This document shows, piece by piece, positions 33,275 through 36,366 of a stretch of 36,366 bases of DNA (positions are counted from its first letter, which is position 1; every line of letters begins with the position of its first letter). The DNA comes from Candidatus Omnitrophota bacterium (lineage in GTDB: Bacteria > Omnitrophota > Omnitrophia > Omnitrophales > Aquincolibacteriaceae). A program made the position numbers and the translations under genes. Location: contig JAHFHF010000003.1 of the NCBI GenBank assembly GCA_023247055.1, positions 1 through 36,366 of the forward strand, read 5' to 3'. A model generated the notes under the pieces. It did no database searches. It had not been told where the DNA came from and saw nothing but the letters and a program-made list of their open reading frames with translations.

Positions 33275-33347
33275 CCATTCCTCAAACAGTGGCGCCATGC
33301 ACCGCGCACCAAGCGCCGAGCGTCGAAAACTTTAAGGAGAATTCATT
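33275..33347 (+). promoter_or_regulatory. Conserved 73-nt leader, copy 2
   Basis: Matches 6657-6729 over its full 73 nt with two substitutions. One (GGCGC for GGCGT) keeps pairing with the downstream GCGCC by exchanging a wobble for a Watson-Crick pair. It ends with the ribosome site AAGGAGAATT directly before the ATG. Sequence further upstream is only patchily similar between the copies. Confidence 0.6.
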
Positions 33348-34802
33348 ATGAAAAGCGGACTTAAGTTTTTTGTTTTTTTCTTGGCTCTTGGAGCATGGAG
33401 TTTGGCGCCTTCAGCTGCTTGCGCGGTTCCCCAGCTTCTGTCCTATCAGGGTATTCTCAAAGATAGCTCCGGTAACTATCTGACTGGAACTTATTCCATC
33501 CAGTTCAAGATTTATTCCGCGTCAACAGGGGGAACGGCGCTTTGGACAGAGACCCAATCCAGCGTTTCGGCTGCCTCGGGCAAATTCAACGTCCAGCTTG
33601 GCAGCGTGACAACACTTGATCTTGATTTTGATCAAGATTACTGGCTTTCCATCAAGGTCGGCAGTGATTCCGAGATGACCCCGCGCATCCGGCTTACAAG
33701 CGCGGGCTACGCTTATATGGCCGAAAACGTCGTGAATAGTTTCACAGAAGCCGAGCACGATGCGCTTTCGCACAAAAATATTGAGGGCGTCAAAGATAAC
33801 ACCGTCATGATTGCCAAAACTAATTTCAAATTAGACGCTTACGCTTTGGCCGTCGCAAACAGCCTGGGCGATATGGTCGTAGATACATTCACAGATGCAA
33901 GCGGCATTGCCTCAGGTTCTTCCTCGAATTATACCTGGCGCACTACTCCGAATTACGACGTCATTGTGACCCCATCAGGAGGCAGCGCCGTCCAGTCAAA
34001 CACTTCCGAAACAGACATGTCTGAAATTTTAAGTAACAACTCCACCACCTACAACGGTTTTGGCCAGCAATTTCAGCACGGGTCTGCGGTGACGGTTGAC
34101 CGGGTTGGGTTTAAGTGGCAACGCGTGGGCAGCCCTACGGGCAATGTCCGCATCCGTTTGTATGCAAGTTCAAGCGGTGTTCCCGGAACATTGCTCGCGG
34201 AGTCGGCAGATATTAGCGTGGCCGGCGTTTCAACAAGTTATGAAGAAGTTACGGCGTCCCTGGGTTCCGCAGTGGCCTTGTCCGCCAACACAGAGTACAT
34301 CGTTGTGGTTGAAAACACGACGGGTTCGGGTGATGGCAGCAACCATATCAATGTGCGCCGCTCCAGCGACAGTAACCCCTATGCCAATGGGTCTGCATTA
34401 GCTAAAAATTCAAGCAGTACATGGGCAACTTTTTATTCAGGCTATGACACCTACTTTAAGGTCTACGAACAGCCGGTTCAAAGCGGCACAGCAACCGTGA
34501 TTTCCACGGCCTATACGGAGCCGTCTGCTCCCACAACCGCGATGGTTATTGCGGATGAAACTCTCAACGGCGAAACGATCGTCTATTCCGTTTCACGTGA
34601 CAATGGGACTACTTGGACCACTTGCACTAAAGAAACTATTTGCAATATCAGCAGCCAGCCCAGTGGTACGCAGCTTAAGTGGAAGGCCCAGAATTACAGA
34701 ATTAGAAACAAGAGAGTCAATAGCAAAAAAACAATGTGCAAAAAATGCACATACTGGCCGGGATGGAAAAGTTTACCAAACATAGCGCTACAGTCTGGAT
34801 AG
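33348..34802 (+). CDS. Secreted beta-rich surface protein, copy 2, altered C-terminus
   Basis: 484 residues. The first about 448 residues are closely similar to the protein at 6730, with the same signal peptide type, LSYQGILKDSSGNYLTGTYS region, anchor-like module and TTCTKETICNIS segment. After QLKWKA the two diverge abruptly: copy 1 ends VISNDAELNSIAVAI, while this one runs on for 36 unrelated basic residues with two CxxC-like cysteines (MCKKCTYW). The break at about 34688 suggests a recombination or truncation point. The partner genes found after copy 1 (two small secreted proteins, RHS) are absent. The protein may still be exported; the new tail is probably non-adaptive read-out. Confidence 0.72.
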   Translation: MKSGLKFFVFFLALGAWSLAPSAACAVPQLLSYQGILKDSSGNYLTGTYSIQFKIYSASTGGTALWTETQSSVSAASGKFNVQLGSVTTLDLDFDQDYWLSIKVGSDSEMTPRIRLTSAGYAYMAENVVNSFTEAEHDALSHKNIEGVKDNTVMIAKTNFKLDAYALAVANSLGDMVVDTFTDASGIASGSSSNYTWRTTPNYDVIVTPSGGSAVQSNTSETDMSEILSNNSTTYNGFGQQFQHGSAVTVDRVGFKWQRVGSPTGNVRIRLYASSSGVPGTLLAESADISVAGVSTSYEEVTASLGSAVALSANTEYIVVVENTTGSGDGSNHINVRRSSDSNPYANGSALAKNSSSTWATFYSGYDTYFKVYEQPVQSGTATVISTAYTEPSAPTTAMVIADETLNGETIVYSVSRDNGTTWTTCTKETICNISSQPSGTQLKWKAQNYRIRNKRVNSKKTMCKKCTYWPGWKSLPNIALQSG

Positions 34803-34882
34803 GATCATTTTACCAGCCTAGTTTAGAACACAAGAATAGCTATAAATAGTCTAAAAATTGTTATAATATTTATGACAAAATA

Positions 34883-34911
34883 TTGACAATTTGCCGCCTA
34901 TCGAGTACCTT
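34883..34911 (+). promoter_or_regulatory. Possible promoter for the toxin-antitoxin pair
   Basis: A perfect TTGACA (34883-34888) and a weak TACCTT (34906-34911) are 17 bp apart, about 130 bp before the antitoxin ATG. The -35 is good and the -10 poor. The rest of the 241-bp spacer holds only dispersed repeats. Confidence 0.25.
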
Positions 34912-34925
34912 TGTGTTAGATGTGG

Positions 34926-35017
34926 ATTCCCGACCTAAAGTATTCGGGAATGACACAAGGCCGACAGACGTGTGCATGACCGTATTTTTCACTGTAAAAA
35001 ATGCGGGAATGACAATC
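34926..35017. repeat. Dispersed ATTCCCG palindromic repeat and half-copy
   Basis: ATTCCCGA (34926-34933) pairs with TCGGGAAT (34944-34951) around a 10-nt loop and is followed by GACAC. A half-copy GCGGGAATGACA lies at 35003-35014. It belongs to the common ATTCCCG/CGGGAATGAC class of bacterial repeats and lies between the truncated secreted protein and the toxin-antitoxin pair. Confidence 0.65.
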
Positions 35018-35043
35018 TTTCATAAGTTCCCGGAGAGCAAACC

Positions 35044-35307
35044 ATGATTACTATCAATGAGAAATCAACTATCGCGGCTTTAAGCGAGCTGAGAACAAAA
35101 TCCGAAGAGATCTTGAAGCAGCTTTCTAAGAACAAGGTCATTCTCCAAAAGCACAACAAACCGGTTGCGGTAATGCTTTCCTATCAGCAGTATTTGGTTC
35201 TTGAGGAATTGCTCGATAGGATTGAGGAGTACACACTGGGAATGACCGCGTTGGAAAGGGACAAGACAGCTTCTAAAAAAGATTTTGTCGATATTGAAGA
35301 GTGGTAA
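35044..35307 (+). CDS. Phd/YefM-type antitoxin
   Basis: 87 residues. The N-terminal DNA-binding fold typical of Phd/YefM is present: ITINEKSTIAALSELRTK, ILQKHNKPVAVMLSYQQYLV, then a helical, charged C-terminal arm for toxin binding. The ribosome site GGAGA lies 7 nt before the ATG. The toxin gene follows after 26 bp. It should repress its own operon and neutralise the toxin. The assignment is firm. Confidence 0.88.
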   Translation: MITINEKSTIAALSELRTKSEEILKQLSKNKVILQKHNKPVAVMLSYQQYLVLEELLDRIEEYTLGMTALERDKTASKKDFVDIEEW

Positions 35308-35333
35308 GCTAATTTTCCGGAGTCTTTCATTCT

Positions 35334-35648
35334 GTGGAAAAACCTCGCTATAAGATCAAACTTCACCCTGCGGTCGTTCACGAAGACAGCAAACGATTCG
35401 ATCCGGTCACGAAGGAAAAAATCAAAAAGAAGTGTATTGAGCTGCTGACCTATGAACCGGAAAAGGCGGGCGAGCCTTTGCTCGGTCCTTTGAAGCAATA
35501 TCGGAAATTGAAAATCTTCAATGATTATCGCGTTGTTTACCGGGTTGAGCGGGAAGAAATTATTGTCTTTGTTTTAGCGGTAGGAATCCGGCGTGACGCG
35601 GAAGTTTACGAGCTTGCATTAAAGCGTTTAAATAAAAATCAGAGATAA
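35334..35648 (+). CDS. RelE/ParE-family toxin
   Basis: 104 residues from a GTG with a CGGAG site about 13 nt upstream. It shows the RelE/ParE fold pattern: YKIKLHPAVVHEDSKRF, the GEPLLGPLKQYRKLKIFNDY strand pair, VVYRVEREEIIVFVLAVGIR, then DAEVYELALKRL. R/K and Y residues are present in the expected beta-sheet positions. Whether it is an mRNA interferase or a gyrase inhibitor cannot be told from sequence alone. It forms a type II toxin-antitoxin pair with the preceding gene. Confidence 0.86.
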   Translation: MEKPRYKIKLHPAVVHEDSKRFDPVTKEKIKKKCIELLTYEPEKAGEPLLGPLKQYRKLKIFNDYRVVYRVEREEIIVFVLAVGIRRDAEVYELALKRLNKNQR

Positions 35649-35737
35649 TCGGTTTCCTTCAGATTTTTGCTTCCGGCTTAAGCCTGAAGAAGCCCCCTTT
35701 GGACTCCAGCCCCAGTCCCGGCACCAACGCGGTACCT

Positions 35738-35916
35738 AATTTCCTCTGCAGAGCTAGCGGGGGTGTGAATGTTTAGCATGGCATGGGATTTGCTAAGACT
35801 AGGCGTTCCCTTTCGGCAACGATGGGATTAAACCTAAGACGGGGGAACAAATCTGTAAGAGCCTACAACTTTGTTTTAAAACGGGAAAACAAGGACGTTT
35901 TCCTGGCGCGGAAATT
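35738..35916 (+). ncRNA. Structured RNA candidate (6S-like or a leader RNA)
   Basis: The 324-bp gap after the toxin has no gene but rich pairing. The closing stem AATTTCC (35738-35744) / GGAAATT (35910-35916) spans 179 nt. An inner stem is GATTTG (35787-35792) / CAAATC (35848-35853), with GTTCCC/GGGAAC as an alternative. A perfect 3' hairpin is GGAAAAC (35884-35890) / GTTTTCC (35897-35903), loop AAGGAC. Size, long rod shape and a small hairpin in the 3' half recall 6S RNA. A strong terminator follows within 10 nt. It could equally be a regulatory leader of the next gene. No riboswitch class was recognised. Confidence 0.4.
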
Positions 35917-35924
35917 TGAACATC

Positions 35925-35961
35925 GGCGTTCAACTTGAAAAAGCTGGACGCCCTTTTTTTT
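35925..35961 (+). terminator. Strong intrinsic terminator
   Basis: The stem GGCGTTCAACTT / AAGCTGGACGCC has one mismatch and one G-T pair and is closed by a GAAA tetraloop, followed by an eight-T run (35954-35961). It ends only 11 bp before the ATG of the next gene. Confidence 0.9.
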
Positions 35962-35972
35962 AGGGAATAACA

Positions 35973-36366
35973 ATGCCTAATTCGATGAAAACATCTAAAA
36001 ATTTACGCAAAGCCGGTTTCGAGCTGCTCTATGAAATCAGCCATGCGATTGTTTCCAACCGCTATCTGGATGAAATTCTCACGATGATCGTTCATCTGGC
36101 GGCCCAGGTGACGGGTTCGAGCCTGTGTTCCATCATGCTGTTGAATGATAAAAAAGACCACCTTGAAATTAAAGCCACTCAATCGCTGAGCCAGAAATAC
36201 CGCAGCAAGCCGCCGCTGCCTGTTAAAGGAAGCGTCAGCGGAAGAGCGGTGCTGACCAAAAAGCCCGTTGTGGTCCTCAACGTGCTTGAGGATAAAGAGT
36301 TTTTGCTGCGGGATGTTGCTCTTCAGGACGGGCTGGTTTCGCTGCTGGCCATCCCGATGATGATTA
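35973..36366 (+). CDS. GAF-domain signalling protein, 5' part only
   Basis: The first 131 residues are in the window and the gene runs off the edge. After a short basic start (MPNSMKTSKNLRKAGFELLY) comes a GAF domain: EISHAIVSNRYLDEILTMIV, TGSSLCSIMLLNDKKDHLEI, the PVKGSVSGRAVLTKKPVVVL region, and SLLAIPMMI at the edge. GAF domains bind small ligands or mediate dimerisation. The output domain (kinase, ANTAR, cyclase, phosphatase or other) lies beyond the window. An AGGGA site precedes the ATG. The start lies right after a strong terminator, so expression must involve readthrough or regulated attenuation, unless a promoter overlaps the terminator. Confidence 0.85.
   Translation, partial: MPNSMKTSKNLRKAGFELLYEISHAIVSNRYLDEILTMIVHLAAQVTGSSLCSIMLLNDKKDHLEIKATQSLSQKYRSKPPLPVKGSVSGRAVLTKKPVVVLNVLEDKEFLLRDVALQDGLVSLLAIPMMI

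Noticed and set aside
34763-34848. Short plus-strand frame after the secreted-protein copy 2 (MEKFTKHSATVWIGSF)
   Set aside because: Only 28 codons, no ribosome site and no recognisable family; it could be debris at the duplication break.
35738-35916. Known riboswitch (c-di-GMP, cobalamin, SAM, TPP, fluoride) or tmRNA/RNase P
   Set aside because: None of the conserved core motifs of these classes could be found; only a general foldable architecture is visible.

Overview
The window looks like part of a chromosome of an uncultured Gram-negative bacterium. The evidence is an outer-membrane secretin, a complete set of type II secretion inner-membrane proteins, many cleavable signal peptides, and numerous cytoplasmic-membrane histidine kinases of the 7TM type. 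The standard genetic code fits throughout, with TGA used as stop. The mix of surface proteins, RHS protein, four-helix-bundle protein and degenerate TAGGGAY heptamer arrays recalls Omnitrophota or related PVC-type genomes. That placement is an impression, not shown by a marker gene. All recognised genes but the first point rightward; the only other leftward coding trace is a 3' gene remnant near 16650.

Region 1 (1-6543) is signal transduction. A short soluble histidine kinase faces a response regulator with a Fis-like DNA-binding tail, followed by two translationally coupled membrane histidine kinases and a single-domain response regulator. Region 2 (6657-16419) is a surface/secreted protein cluster: a secreted beta-rich protein with a strikingly conserved leader, two small secreted proteins, a four-helix-bundle gene broken by one stop codon, and a 2238-residue RHS/SpvB/TcB-TcC-like cocoon protein. 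The RHS protein ends in a candidate papain-like toxin domain, and a two-helix membrane protein that may be its immunity protein overlaps its 3' end. Region 3 (16420-17663) is a debris-rich spacer around an XRE-cupin regulator.

Region 4 (17664-26715) is a type II secretion operon in the order HTH, gspC, D, F, I, J, K, L, M, E, G, with tight or overlapping junctions interrupted by heptamer arrays and purine-rich tracts. No gspH or prepilin peptidase gene is present here. Region 5 (26903-33053) is an unusual signalling operon: an alpha/beta hydrolase fused to a receiver domain, a class I methyltransferase, a large 7TM-GAF histidine kinase, a CheY-like receiver, and a second 7TM histidine kinase. 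It suggests phospho-control of a hydrolase/methyltransferase pair. Region 6 (33054-36366) holds a 3'-truncated paralogue of the region 2 secreted protein, a Phd/YefM-RelE/ParE toxin-antitoxin pair, a structured RNA candidate ending in a strong intrinsic terminator, and the 5' end of a GAF-domain gene.

The most unusual property of the window is its repeat ecology. Arrays of a 7-bp unit (TAGGGAY on one strand) sit at gene ends, supply the stop codons of at least four genes, and encode part of a signal peptide. No CRISPR, rRNA or tRNA was recognised.
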